From positions 1 through 16,235 of the forward strand of contig DFFS01000045.1 in NCBI GenBank assembly GCA_002371075.1: a stretch of DNA of 16,235 nt, given 5' to 3'. Origin of the DNA: Christensenella sp. UBA3770. GTDB lineage: Bacteria > Bacillota > Clostridia > Christensenellales > CAG-1252. This document shows positions 8,701-15,840 of this stretch, one piece after another. The stretch's first letter is position 1; every line of letters begins with the position of its first letter. The notes under the pieces were generated by a model. It made no database searches. It was not told where the DNA came from and worked only from the letters and a program-made list of their open reading frames with translations. Both the position numbers and the translations under genes were made by a program.

Positions 8701-11700
8701 AAGCCGGAGGAGACGTACTCAGCGCGATAGACCCTAACGCCGCCCGCCAACACGCCGTACAGCACGCCGGAGCCGTTGTCCACCACCGTAGCCACGCCGT
8801 TTGTGATCTCCAACCTGCCGCTCTCATCCACCCAAGTGACGGACGGCGAGGCAGCGTCGTAGAAACGCGGCAACACGGTGTAAAGATCAAGCGTTTCGGA
8901 AAGGTTCAATGCGGGTTTTGTGATGACGGCAGGAGCCGAAGCGTTGCGGATCGGATACCCAAGCGCCGCCAGATAAGGATAGCGCGCTCCGTCCGTGACG
9001 TACGCGTTACCAAGCTCGGACGAGACGTAACCGTACCCGAACGAGCGATACTCGCACGGAAGCGAACCGCTTTGCACGGCGGGAATGCCGTTTAAGGTGG
9101 CGTCCAAAAAGATCGCGCTCGTCAAGCAGCTTTCCGCCGAGCCGGCAAGCGCATACTCGTGCGCCTCCCCTGCGAAGTAGCAGAAGCTCATCGAGGTGTT
9201 TTCACCCTCGGCAAACAACCCGTAGCCCTTTTGGGTCATGCGAGAAAGGGAATATGCGCTGAGGATCGACGCGTTGCGCAGCGTGCCGAACAACCCGCCG
9301 ACCTTTTCGCTTTGCGAAGTCACGGTGACGGTGCTTGCCGCAACGGACAAGCTCCCTCCGTCAAACGCGCCGACCAAGCCCCCGATCTTGCCTTGCGCCA
9401 CGATCTTGCCTTTGGCAAGACAATTTGTGAGATTTGCGGAATACGTCTTTGCCGCAATGCCGCCGAGGACGTCGGACGCAATGCCGCCCGTAAAGTCTAC
9501 TTCAACGACGGCGCCGCTCAAGGAGCCCTCTATCTCCGCCGCGATACCGCCGAGAGACATCTCTCCCGCGCCGCTACGCGCTGCCGTCAGTTTAACGGAA
9601 TGATCGGAGACGGTGACAAGGTCGCTTGAGGACAAAACGCCAAACAAGCCGCCCGCTTTCACGCTCTCCGCGGCTGCGCAGGAAAGCGTGTAATTCAAAT
9701 AAGAAGACCCTCTCGTGAGGTTGACGTTGCCGGGATCGGCGATCAAGCCGCCAAGGCGCACGCTGCCGCTTGACACAACGGTCAAGGGCGTCGTCCCGCC
9801 AAGAGAAAGAGCGTTGATCCTGCCGCCGCCTTCCGTGAAGGCGCCGCCGATCACGGCGTTTTTCGCCTCGCTGCTTAAGGTGTATACAAGCTGACCGTTC
9901 TCCGCGCTTTCGGAGAAATAGGAGGCAAGCCCGCCAAAGGTCAACGTGTCAAAGGCTCCGATCGTATAGGTGACGCCCGAAACCGACGCGCCCGTCACGT
10001 TCTTGGCGCGATCTGTTACGCCAACAAGCTTTGCGGCGCCTTCGCCCTCCGCAAGCGGAGAGGCAACGATTTGCAGGTTGGAAAGCGTCGCGCCCTGCAC
10101 GTTGCCGGACGAAACGCTGCCGACCAAACCGTAGAACTCCACGTGATCGGAATGGGCGTTTACGGCTGCGTCGGAGAAGAAAAGATCCGTTGCCGTCGCC
10201 GTCCGCTCAAACAATCCGTACAAAACGGCGCCCCCCTCCACAGTGAGAGATGCGGTAGAACGCACGTTGGAAACGGCACCCGCTTCCTGCGCCACGCCGT
10301 ACACCGCACCGGCGCCCTGCAAGGACAACTCGCCCGTAACGGAAAGATCCGTCAAGGCAAGATTGCCAAGCCCAAGCGCAAAGCCGGCGACCTTTCCGCC
10401 GCCCACGCCGCGAATGACCGCGTTGATGTTTGCGTCGTTTGCCACCGACAGCGCGTTGGCGCCAATGAGCGCACCCGCCGCCTTTATATCGGCAGAAGTG
10501 ACCGTCAGATCGGTGGTAAGATCAAGAGCGGAAAGCACGACGCTTTGTCCCTCGTAGGAAACGCCGCCCACTCGCGCGACATCCGCGCCTACGGAGCCGA
10601 ACACACGATATTGATTTATCGAAAGGGTTTGGTCGCCCCCTTCCGTCACGCCGCCGACGTACGTCTCTATGCAATCTGTCACAGCCAATTCCAAACTGCC
10701 CGTGACCGTCAAGGTGCCGCTTGCGGTTGCTGCCGCGCCGCCGATACGGAGAACATCCGCCCCGTCCGCGATGATCACGCTTTGACTATCTAAAGAAAGG
10801 GTCTCAACGTCGATCGCGCCCGCTGTGACCTCTACATTGCCGCCCGAAACGACGATGGTACACGCCGAACGAAGCGCGTGCTCGCCCGTCATTTCAAACG
10901 CACAAGCCGCCGCCGTAACCTCGGCTTCCGCCGCGGCAACCGTCTCAATGCGTCCCGTAAAGGCGCTGTTTGCGGTGTCGATCTCCCCGATCTCACCAAG
11001 GAGCCCCGCAATGCGAAGTTCCGTCCTCGAACGACCTTTGAGCTGTGTGGAGACCGTCACGTCCGTCAAAGCAGTTGCGCTTTCACCAACGCCGTAAAGA
11101 GCAACGTCCGTACCCTCCGTAGTTTGCACCACGCCGCCAAGCGCTGCGCCCGCGACGGAAAAGTCCTTTGCCGCAACACCGTAATACAGCGCGGCGGGAG
11201 CATCCAACGAAACGGTCATCGAACCGACGTAACCGACAGCGGTCAGATCGGCATCCGTCGTGCACCCGGCAACGCAAGCGGATAGCGTCCCTTTGGCGGT
11301 GACGGCAAGGGAATCGGTGACCCCCGTCGCGTTAAAGTTGCCCACCACTCCGAGACCGGAAAACTTTACGTCGGAGCCGCGAAGCGAGGCGGTTCCCGAA
11401 AGTTCAACCGTATTCAGGTTTCCTTTAAGATCGTACGCTACACCGCCGAAAAGGCAGTTTTGTCCGCAGTTTAACGAGATATCGTACTCCAAACGCGCGT
11501 TGCGCAAACTCAGGTCTTCCGCCTTGTAGAACAACACGCCGAAGTTTGCCGCCCTTGAAAAAGTTACGTTGCCGCTGACCTTGACCGTCACGTCAGAAAA
11601 GGTTGCCGAACGCGCGTTTTGCGCAAGCACACCCCCCTGCGCGGACGCATAGTTTACAAGCTGCGTTTCGATGGTCAGGTTGCGGATCGTGGCGTTGTTT

Positions 11701-13880
11701 AAAGAGCCAAACAACGAGGAGGAAAGACGGATCCCCTTTAAGGTGGCGCCGTTGCCAAGCAACACGCCCGCAAAATCAAAGGCAGATACCGCCGAAAAGT
11801 CATAGTCGGAAAAGTTGTAAACGCCGCCGTTGACAAGCTCAAAATACGCCCCGTCGTTTTCACGCATCAGCGAAAGAAGCTCCGCCGACGATTGCGGCAC
11901 AAAAGGCTTTGCCGCGGTGCCGTATTCCCCATCCGTTTTGACGTACAAACATTCGTCGGACAAGGGAGAAGCGATGAGCCCCGAGGCGGAAACGGCTTGC
12001 AACGTCAACACGTAATTGCCGTCCGTTTTGATATAAGAGGAAAGCAACACCATGGATTCGGTGGGATAAAGCGTGCCGATCTCAACGCCGTTGGCATACA
12101 AAACGTAACCGCTTGCGTTGTTGCTGCCCGTAAAGGTCAAAATGCCGGAATTGACGGCAAGACCGACTGGCGCGGAAAGAACGGACGGTGTACGGAAAAA
12201 GATCTCTTCCGACCAAAGCGCATATTGCGCTTTTTGGCGAATGCGCGCAACGTGCGTGCCCGCGGAGAGGGAAACCGACTCCCCTGCGTGCCGTTCGGTG
12301 ATCACGCCGTCCACGTCCAATTCATAGACGTAGTCCGTGCCGGAGGCTGTCATCCAAGAGATGCCCTTTCCGTCAAAGGTAAAACCTGCGGGAGGAAGTA
12401 CGGGCGAAAGCTCAGCGGACGCCATCATCTGTTCCGCCGAATACGGCGACGCAACGAACAGCGCGTTTTCGGGCACTGCGGAGACGCTTGCCGTCACACC
12501 GGTGGCAAGACCGGCGCGGATCGCCTCGTAGGCGCTTTGCTCCGCCGCCGACGCCTCGCGATCTCCAAAGGTCGTCTGCGTCAAAACGGTCTCTTCCGTT
12601 TGGGTGGTCAAAACAACAGTGCCGCTTGCAGCAACAAAACGCCAGTCGTAGGAAGCGGCGTTTTTCACCGCCGGCAAGCGCAACGTGATGGAATCCTCCG
12701 TGACAAGGATCTCGGAAGGCACGGGCGTGGCAAGCGGGGTTTGCATCTTTCCGCTGTCTTGGGTATAGAAGGACACGCCGCCGGAATATAGGGAATCCGC
12801 ATAATACACGCCGTTGCCTTTTGTCTTGACCTTTACGACGTGATACCCCTCCGTAAGCGAGGAGGGTACTTTGAGCGAGAGCTCCGCGGTTTGGGTCTCC
12901 ACCCCGTCGATATCGACGACGTAGCCGTCCGCATAGTCGCGTGCGGACCACTTGATATAGTAAGCGTTGCGCTCGGTTTCCGCCGCAACGACAAGCCCGT
13001 CCGGCGCGGCGTCCGCAATGGGAAAGGTCAGCCCTTCGTTAAAATTGGAGGCGACGTACAGCCCGTTGTTGCTGACAAGACGCATCGTAAAACTGACCTT
13101 GCCGCCCGCAAGAGAGGGAGTATAGCGCAAGGTGGTCTTGGTGGCGTCGGCGGGGATGACCGCCACGGGGGCGGAAGCGTTGTCACGATAGATCTCGTAC
13201 GAAACGGCGTCGGCGGAATAACGGTTTTTCCATTCGATCACTTTCTCCGTCGCATTAAACGAAAACTCCACTTTGGGCAAGGAGTCCAAAGGCGCCTTGC
13301 CGTCCTTGACCGTCACGGAATACGGCGAACTCAAGGTGCTTGAGGCATACGAAACGCCGTCGCCGAGCGTTTGCATCGTGATCTCAAAGCGCCCGTCTTT
13401 GGTAAAGGTCAGGTCGTAATAGGTGGCGTTTTTAGGCGCGACGATGGTCTTGCCGTCAAAAAAGATCTTGTAGCCGTCGTTGTTTAAAATGGTGTTCCAC
13501 ATCACGCGGTTGCTTGTCATGGAGATGCGCGGCGCGGAAAGTTGCGGAAGCGTGGTGCTTTGGCGCGGGCGCTTGTACGTGATGACGGCGGAATAGTTGC
13601 CCGTGCCGTCGTAGGTTTTGGCGCGCACGGCGATCTCATGCTCTTCGTAATCCTTGATGGGGAGGGTGTATTTGTTTTCGTCCGAGGTGTAAACGTTGTC
13701 GTCCAACTTGACGTCGTAAGAGAGGGCGCCCGTCACGGCGTCCCAAGTTAAGAGGTTGTTCTCCACCGCAAGGTTTTGGGGAACGGGAATGTCGCTTTGC
13801 TTTTTGCCCTTGCAGGCGACGAAAGTCAGCAGCAGCGCCATCAAAAGAAGGATCAAGATCAAAAAAGATTTCCTTTTCAT
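5796..13880 (-). CDS. giant surface lipoprotein: FN3-like domains plus three beta-helix modules
   Basis: A 2,694-residue exported protein. The start MKRKSF is chosen because GAGGTG lies 5 bases upstream; a longer in-frame opening would run through the promoter. Residues 1-22 are a basic/hydrophobic signal ending FVA before Cys23, a type II lipoprotein signal, so the protein should be lipid-anchored outside the membrane. About seven fibronectin-III-like domains follow (about 30-655), with recurring W and GY-x-(V/I)-x-x-DG patterns. Three repetitive beta-helix modules then start at about 655, 1730 and 2140, each opening with G-T-x-x-x-P-(Y/F) followed by a strand and L-x-x-L. They contain many short GG/NATxxNLT-type turns resembling GLUG/right-handed beta-helix repeats. 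Ig-like spacers sit at about 1645-1725 and 2060-2135. There is no sortase motif and no visible catalytic domain. Probable role is adhesion or glycan/surface binding (inference). First gene of an operon with the PAP2 phosphatase and the acyl ligase. Confidence 0.88.
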   Translation of the reverse strand: MKRKSFLILILLLMALLLTFVACKGKKQSDIPVPQNLAVENNLLTWDAVTGALSYDVKLDDNVYTSDENKYTLPIKDYEEHEIAVRAKTYDGTGNYSAVITYKRPRQSTTLPQLSAPRISMTSNRVMWNTILNNDGYKIFFDGKTIVAPKNATYYDLTFTKDGRFEITMQTLGDGVSYASSTLSSPYSVTVKDGKAPLDSLPKVEFSFNATEKVIEWKNRYSADAVSYEIYRDNASAPVAVIPADATKTTLRYTPSLAGGKVSFTMRLVSNNGLYVASNFNEGLTFPIADAAPDGLVVAAETERNAYYIKWSARDYADGYVVDIDGVETQTAELSLKVPSSLTEGYHVVKVKTKGNGVYYADSLYSGGVSFYTQDSGKMQTPLATPVPSEILVTEDSITLRLPAVKNAASYDWRFVAASGTVVLTTQTEETVLTQTTFGDREASAAEQSAYEAIRAGLATGVTASVSAVPENALFVASPYSAEQMMASAELSPVLPPAGFTFDGKGISWMTASGTDYVYELDVDGVITERHAGESVSLSAGTHVARIRQKAQYALWSEEIFFRTPSVLSAPVGLAVNSGILTFTGSNNASGYVLYANGVEIGTLYPTESMVLLSSYIKTDGNYVLTLQAVSASGLIASPLSDECLYVKTDGEYGTAAKPFVPQSSAELLSLMRENDGAYFELVNGGVYNFSDYDFSAVSAFDFAGVLLGNGATLKGIRLSSSLFGSLNNATIRNLTIETQLVNYASAQGGVLAQNARSATFSDVTVKVSGNVTFSRAANFGVLFYKAEDLSLRNARLEYDISLNCGQNCLFGGVAYDLKGNLNTVELSGTASLRGSDVKFSGLGVVGNFNATGVTDSLAVTAKGTLSACVAGCTTDADLTAVGYVGSMTVSLDAPAALYYGVAAKDFSVAGAALGGVVQTTEGTDVALYGVGESATALTDVTVSTQLKGRSRTELRIAGLLGEIGEIDTANSAFTGRIETVAAAEAEVTAAACAFEMTGEHALRSACTIVVSGGNVEVTAGAIDVETLSLDSQSVIIADGADVLRIGGAAATASGTLTVTGSLELAVTDCIETYVGGVTEGGDQTLSINQYRVFGSVGADVARVGGVSYEGQSVVLSALDLTTDLTVTSADIKAAGALIGANALSVANDANINAVIRGVGGGKVAGFALGLGNLALTDLSVTGELSLQGAGAVYGVAQEAGAVSNVRSTASLTVEGGAVLYGLFERTATATDLFFSDAAVNAHSDHVEFYGLVGSVSSGNVQGATLSNLQIVASPLAEGEGAAKLVGVTDRAKNVTGASVSGVTYTIGAFDTLTFGGLASYFSESAENGQLVYTLSSEAKNAVIGGAFTEGGGRINALSLGGTTPLTVVSSGSVRLGGLIADPGNVNLTRGSSYLNYTLSCAAAESVKAGGLFGVLSSSDLVTVSDHSVKLTAARSGAGEMSLGGIAAEIEGSLSGAVVEVDFTGGIASDVLGGIAAKTYSANLTNCLAKGKIVAQGKIGGLVGAFDGGSLSVAASTVTVTSQSEKVGGLFGTLRNASILSAYSLSRMTQKGYGLFAEGENTSMSFCYFAGEAHEYALAGSAESCLTSAIFLDATLNGIPAVQSGSLPCEYRSFGYGYVSSELGNAYVTDGARYPYLAALGYPIRNASAPAVITKPALNLSETLDLYTVLPRFYDAASPSVTWVDESGRLEITNGVATVVDNGSGVLYGVLAGGVRVYRAEYVSSGFVPFAGEGTEASPYLIENVKYLSHVKEYAAGRSDVFFKFVIEGGELENATLETTFTSTEPFRGTMDFNNVRFLSPTIGANGVLGYLNGATVKNLVLEEGSYPGWILSRRATGATVQNVTVSGTVSGECSLIGTLTDAVVTDVTVRLDCVSQTDFRCFTSVSGGSMENISLRVSVNSGEDVSVYLLGTTENVAVTKAQALLHAPIAGRLTTGLVNVDQNSAFTTVMFIADAPLCDAESEIAGFAFTAEGSHFENAVSLTAGEAIIYPIVKTGDATYTDVKVCSDAAVSATAGVTQLPVEGAKDAIALMSSYQSGVVFSPLGFDLLAGSGEPDYGFTLDKEELELTERLTLSSAFIVLAEQPLARMLSYSFTGAAAKIVDGVLRPIVNGSGTLTVRNFYGQEQNVAVTVVFDGFGTGEGTEEDPYVISSVEDLKRLSAISESAFYSLAGDVSGEIDEPLSFNGVLKGTGGTITIDLSCDSLFKEGRGRISGVNFVVRKDEVSFMGGGALFMSLADGLTVTDCAIRVECPSVTSDGEDAVGLLFGTMTGSSLENVTVTFAEVSVTAGGNVGLVAGLAENTFVKNLSVSGVASLTATGESSFGAFGNLRAQSKTYQKQVGENPEDYTEVFYVDGLTLSLTLTVAGSVSVGGAAGESNVTMTGVTGSVNLTLSGGSVFAGGAVGVMNGDLVSSSLSGSIGADVREGSFGGLIGALYGNVEESAADVHVTVTVAGEGFAGGAVGSGSGSVTGLTVTANVSVTSSADEALVASLLSSEDAYVPICAAGGAVGYLSGRISLASVTVASVSAATSYAGTDLYALAGGIAGYVRDVENVEVKGAGSVTASGGAPCASGGVALLGETMLCTVISGVTVTAESVGWAAVISAVREDGLVQNVFATIGTNSGALVTELVDGAQMEKCAYLYGADTFTEVTEGQVMETHRLGSLDAFYAAALYEDFDEAVWQISGEALPTLK

Positions 13881-13896
13881 AAACACCTCATTTTTC

Positions 13897-13925
13897 ATTT
13901 TACCATAGGGCGCGCGCGAAAACAA
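13897..13925 (-). promoter_or_regulatory. extended -10 promoter for the giant lipoprotein operon
   Basis: Reading leftward, TTGTTT (13925-13920) and TAAAAT (13902-13897) are 17 bases apart, and TGG directly before the -10 gives the extended -10 form TGnTAAAAT. The start site would be near 13890, leaving a leader of only about 10 bases that just includes GAGGTG. The spacer holds a CG-alternating run (CGCGCGCGC). Confidence 0.6.
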
Positions 13926-13983
13926 CAATCTTAATTTATTTTAATATTCTTCGTAACGGCGCGATCCTGTGATGCATATACAA

Positions 13984-14001
13984 CAAAAAACGCGTTTTTT
14001 G
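13984..14001. repeat. 18-bp perfect palindrome in the cupin leader
   Basis: CAAAAAACGCGTTTTTTG is identical to its own reverse complement. It lies 9 bases upstream of the AGGAGG of the cupin gene, in the 140-base space between two divergent genes. It has the shape of a dimeric regulator's operator. It could also fold as a hairpin in the cupin mRNA, but the A-T stems make it a poor terminator. Confidence 0.55.
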
Positions 14002-14020
14002 CGTTAAGACAGGAGGTTTT

Positions 14021-14425
14021 ATGGAAAACAACACAACGGCAAAAGGCGGCGTGGTCGCCATTGAAAAAGCAACGCTGTACAACAACTTTTTCCGCAGAGA
14101 AATGTGGACGGGAAAGCACCTGCAGATTACGGTGATGGCGATCCCCGTCGGCGGCGAAGTGGGCGAAGAGATCCACGAGGACCTTGACCAAATGCTGGTG
14201 GTCGAGCAAGGCGCGGCGTCCGTGTTTATGGGCACGTCAAAGGAGGACCTGAGTTTTGTGGGCGAGGCGACGGAGGGGTGCGCCGTTCTTGTTCCGGCAG
14301 GGACGTATCACAACCTATTAAACGACGGACGTATGCCGTTAAAAATGTTTTCGGTCTATGCTCCTCCAAAGCATCCCTTAGGCACCTTACAAAGGACAAA
14401 AGCGGACGCCGATAAAGGCGAGTGA
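14021..14425 (+). CDS. single-domain cupin protein
   Basis: A 134-residue cupin beta-barrel protein. Motif 1 region GEVGEEIHEDLDQMLVVEQG (45-64) keeps His52, Gln57 and Glu62; the usual second histidine is Asp54. Motif 2 VPAGTYHNLLN (91-101) keeps His97. The ending YAPPKHPLGTLQRTKADA is typical of a widespread small cupin subfamily whose reaction is not established to my knowledge. Such proteins bind a metal and may be an isomerase, a sensor or an oxygen-linked enzyme; the substrate cannot be inferred. AGGAGG lies 4 bases before the ATG, so the start is sure. It diverges from the giant lipoprotein gene. I see no convincing -35/-10 pair upstream; TATACA at 13977-13982 is the only candidate -10. 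Confidence 0.9.
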   Translation: MENNTTAKGGVVAIEKATLYNNFFRREMWTGKHLQITVMAIPVGGEVGEEIHEDLDQMLVVEQGAASVFMGTSKEDLSFVGEATEGCAVLVPAGTYHNLLNDGRMPLKMFSVYAPPKHPLGTLQRTKADADKGE

Positions 14426-14440
14426 ACCACGCCCCGATCG

Positions 14441-14469
14441 TTGACTTTTTGGGGGAAAGGATGTAAAAT
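14441..14469 (+). promoter_or_regulatory. sigma-A promoter for the YxjI-like and NimA-like genes
   Basis: TTGACT (14441-14446) and TAAAAT (14464-14469) are 17 bases apart, each 5 of 6 to consensus. The start site would be near 14476, giving a leader of about 22 bases containing AGGAGG. It sits in the 72 bases after the cupin stop, so these genes need not depend on cupin transcription. Confidence 0.8.
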
Positions 14470-14497
14470 AATAAAATCAAGCCTTAGGAGGTTTCCC

Positions 14498-15004
14498 ATG
14501 AAGTACATCATCAAAAACAAGATCCTTTCTCTCGGTGGCTCAAGCACGGTCATGGACGACTACGGAAAAGACCTTTATTTTGTTAAAGGCCGCATCATTT
14601 CCCCCACCCGTTACAAGACGATCTGCACACCGGACGGCACCCCGCTCTATCGCGTTCGCAACAAGTTCTTTCACATCCTTTTGCCCAAAGTTTTCCTGAT
14701 GGACGCGGATGGCAAAAGGCTCTTAACCATCAAAAAGAAGAGCCTATTTTCATTCCGTAAGGACTTTGTCCTTATCCCCGAGCCGGGCGTGGACCTCAAC
14801 ATCTCCATCAGCGGCGACCTGATCGGCAGGCACTACGACATCTTGGACAACGGCGTACCCGTGGCGCACGTCAGAAGAAACTTCAACTTGGTAAAGGATT
14901 CCTTCTGGCTGGAAACCGACTTTACCGACAAAGCGCCCTTCTACATCGCCATCGTCATCGCTCTGGACAATTTCTTTGACAAATTGATGGACGAAAGAAA
15001 CTGA
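14498..15004 (+). CDS. LURP-one-related / YxjI family protein
   Basis: A 168-residue protein resembling the bacterial YxjI / plant LURP-one-related family, which has a tubby-like beta-barrel fold with a C-terminal hydrophobic helix. Visible features are the start MKYIIKNKILSLGG, the internally repeated strand pattern D-x-x-G-K/T-x-L-(Y/L)-x-(V/I) at about 20-30, 45-54 and 69-78, and the C-terminal helix FYIAIVIALDNFFDKL (148-163), where YxjI-like proteins end in a similar hydrophobic segment. The true start is the ATG at 14498, with AGGAGG six bases upstream; an earlier in-frame ATG at 14441 lies on the promoter. Biochemical function is not known to me; a membrane-associated or lipid-binding role is inference. 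The next gene starts 3 bases after its stop. Confidence 0.85.
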   Translation: MKYIIKNKILSLGGSSTVMDDYGKDLYFVKGRIISPTRYKTICTPDGTPLYRVRNKFFHILLPKVFLMDADGKRLLTIKKKSLFSFRKDFVLIPEPGVDLNISISGDLIGRHYDILDNGVPVAHVRRNFNLVKDSFWLETDFTDKAPFYIAIVIALDNFFDKLMDERN

Positions 15005-15007
15005 GCT

Positions 15008-15484
15008 ATGTTCCGCTTGCCCCTTCGCGTTAATCAGCGCCTATCCCAAGAAGACTGCGATCGCGTGCTTGAAAAAGCGCTTCGCGGCGTTTTGGCGCTA
15101 AACGGCGAGGACGGCTTCCCCTACGCCCTGCCCATCAACTTTTACTACGACAAAACCGCTAAAAAAATCTTTTTCCACAGCGGCAAAGTCGGCTACAAGT
15201 TGGAGTGCTTGCGCGGCTCAAACAAAGCCTCGTTTACCGCCGAGGATCTAGGGGAACGTAGGGACGGCGAGTGGTGGCTTACCTTTCAAAGCGTGATCGC
15301 TTTTGGTGAGGTGGAGATCGTCACGGACAAGAAGATCGTCGAAGAGGTATCCCGAAAGCTTTCCGACAAATTCACATCGGACAAAGCCTACGTTGACAAA
15401 GAGGTGGAGAAGTACCTTGACGCAACGGTTTTGCTTGCCTTTTCCATCTTGCACATGACGGGGAAATCCGTCAGAGAAAAGTAG
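15008..15484 (+). CDS. NimA-like flavoprotein, pyridoxamine 5'-phosphate oxidase family
   Basis: A 158-residue split-barrel protein of the NimA-like branch of the PNPOx family. Members bind FMN (or another flavin) and include nitroimidazole-reducing proteins, but most have no tested reaction. Matching features are the beta-strand pair GVLALNGEDGFPYALPINFYYD (given in two parts at 27-37 and 38-48), FFHSGKVGYKLECL (55-68), WWLTFQSVIAFGEVEIV (89-105), KLSDKF and the ending HMTGKSVREK (149-158). Length is normal. The ATG follows the YxjI-like stop by three bases and has no strong ribosome binding site, so coupled translation is likely. A strong terminator follows 9 bases after the stop. A true drug-resistance role should not be assumed. 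Confidence 0.88.
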   Translation: MFRLPLRVNQRLSQEDCDRVLEKALRGVLALNGEDGFPYALPINFYYDKTAKKIFFHSGKVGYKLECLRGSNKASFTAEDLGERRDGEWWLTFQSVIAFGEVEIVTDKKIVEEVSRKLSDKFTSDKAYVDKEVEKYLDATVLLAFSILHMTGKSVREK

Positions 15485-15493
15485 CGATAAAGG

Positions 15494-15521
15494 AAAAGGG
15501 GCGGTTCTTCCGCCCTTTTTT
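15494..15521 (+). terminator. intrinsic terminator after the NimA-like gene
   Basis: AAAAGGGGCGG and CCGCCC plus the following T tract form a stem with a TTCTT loop and six T (15516-15521). The core GGGCGG/CCGCCC is perfect, and A-T pairs extend it. Confidence 0.9.
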
Positions 15522-15540
15522 AAACTTCAAAAAAATCCGC

Positions 15541-15569
15541 TTGCAAAAGACGCGGTTTTGTAGTATAGT
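15541..15569 (+). promoter_or_regulatory. promoter of tRNA-Ser
   Basis: TTGCAA (15541-15546) and TATAGT (15564-15569) are 17 bases apart. The start site would be near 15576, just ahead of the mature tRNA 5' end at 15582. Confidence 0.72.
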
Positions 15570-15581
15570 TTTATATGTCAC

Positions 15582-15671
15582 GGAGAGATGGCAGAGAGGT
15601 CGAATGCACATGATTCGAAATCATGCGTACCTTCACCGGTACCTAGGGTTCAAATCCCTATCTCTCCGCCA
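15582..15671 (+). tRNA. tRNA-Ser, anticodon CGA
   Basis: A complete class II tRNA. The acceptor GGAGAGA (15582-15588) pairs with TCTCTCC (15661-15667), followed by discriminator G and an encoded CCA (15669-15671). The anticodon stem CATGA/TCATG encloses the loop TTCGAAA, so the anticodon is CGA and it reads UCG serine codons. A long variable arm (TACC/GGTA) is as expected for serine. The T-arm is TAGGG-TTCAAAT-CCCTA (15644-15660). It has its own promoter and terminator. Its 3' 22 bases recur downstream at 15841, as described separately. Confidence 0.97.
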
Positions 15672-15672
15672 A
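15651..15672 (+). repeat. direct repeat copy 1, in the 3' end of tRNA-Ser
   Basis: Bases 15651-15672 (from the T-loop through the acceptor, CCA and one A) are repeated exactly at 15841-15862. Copy 1 is functional as part of the tRNA. The layout is that of an attachment site core used by tyrosine recombinases, which often target tRNA 3' ends. Confidence 0.85.
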
Positions 15673-15677
15673 TTTGG

Positions 15678-15704
15678 AAAAAGTCGGATTTATCCGACTT
15701 TTTT
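15678..15704 (+). terminator. intrinsic terminator after tRNA-Ser
   Basis: AAGTCGGA and TCCGACTT form an 8-bp perfect stem with loop TTTA, extended by A-T pairs and followed by a T tract. It starts 7 bases after the tRNA. Confidence 0.9.
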
Positions 15705-15719
15705 ACTGTCACTTAACGT

Positions 15720-15732
15720 TAGGGATTTGAAC
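15720..15732 (-). repeat. inverted 13-base copy of the tRNA-Ser T-arm
   Basis: TAGGGATTTGAAC at 15720-15732 is the exact reverse complement of 15648-15660, the T-loop and distal T-stem of the tRNA just upstream. The match stops on both sides. Too short to be a tRNA remnant on its own, but its position inside the duplicated interval makes chance less likely. Confidence 0.6.
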
Positions 15733-15743
15733 GAGAGCGTCAA

Positions 15744-15772
15744 AAAATCGACAGTTGACTTCTGTCGATTTT
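15744..15772. repeat. 11-bp perfect hairpin
   Basis: AAAATCGACAG (15744-15754) and CTGTCGATTTT (15762-15772) are perfect reverse complements around a 7-base loop. The flanking A and T runs make it terminator-like on both strands. Confidence 0.75.
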
Positions 15773-15808
15773 AGCAATGACCGAAGTTGAGCAAAAGGCA
15801 AATTACAA

Positions 15809-15830
15809 GCAAAAACGTCATGCTTTTTGC
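15809..15830. repeat. 7-bp inverted repeat
   Basis: GCAAAAA (15809-15815) and TTTTTGC (15824-15830) flank an 8-base loop. A weaker hairpin inside the segment bounded by the tRNA-end repeats. Confidence 0.5.
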
Positions 15831-15840
15831 GAAACGAGAG

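Larger units (their letters stand above)
15673..15840 (+). other. noncoding segment between two copies of the tRNA-Ser 3' end
   Basis: About 170 bases between the two 22-base repeats contain no convincing gene. From left to right they hold the tRNA terminator, an inverted copy of part of the T-arm (15720-15732), a first AACGAGAGC (15730-15738), an 11-bp hairpin (15744-15772), a second hairpin (15809-15830) and a second AACGAGAGC (15833-15841) running into the second repeat. No integrase is present. This could be a decayed or very small element at a tRNA attachment site. Confidence 0.5.

Noticed and set aside
13881..13928. longer N-terminus for the giant lipoprotein
   Set aside because: The extra 16 codons cover the -10 box and would put residues before a normal lipoprotein signal; the ATG at 13880 has a proper ribosome binding site.
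14441..14497. earlier start for the YxjI-like gene
   Set aside because: That ATG lies on the -35 box, whereas the ATG at 14498 follows AGGAGG and gives the typical family start MKYIIKNKI.
15541..15774. 77-codon frame across tRNA-Ser
   Set aside because: It begins in the tRNA promoter and translates the whole tRNA; it is a by-product of the RNA gene.
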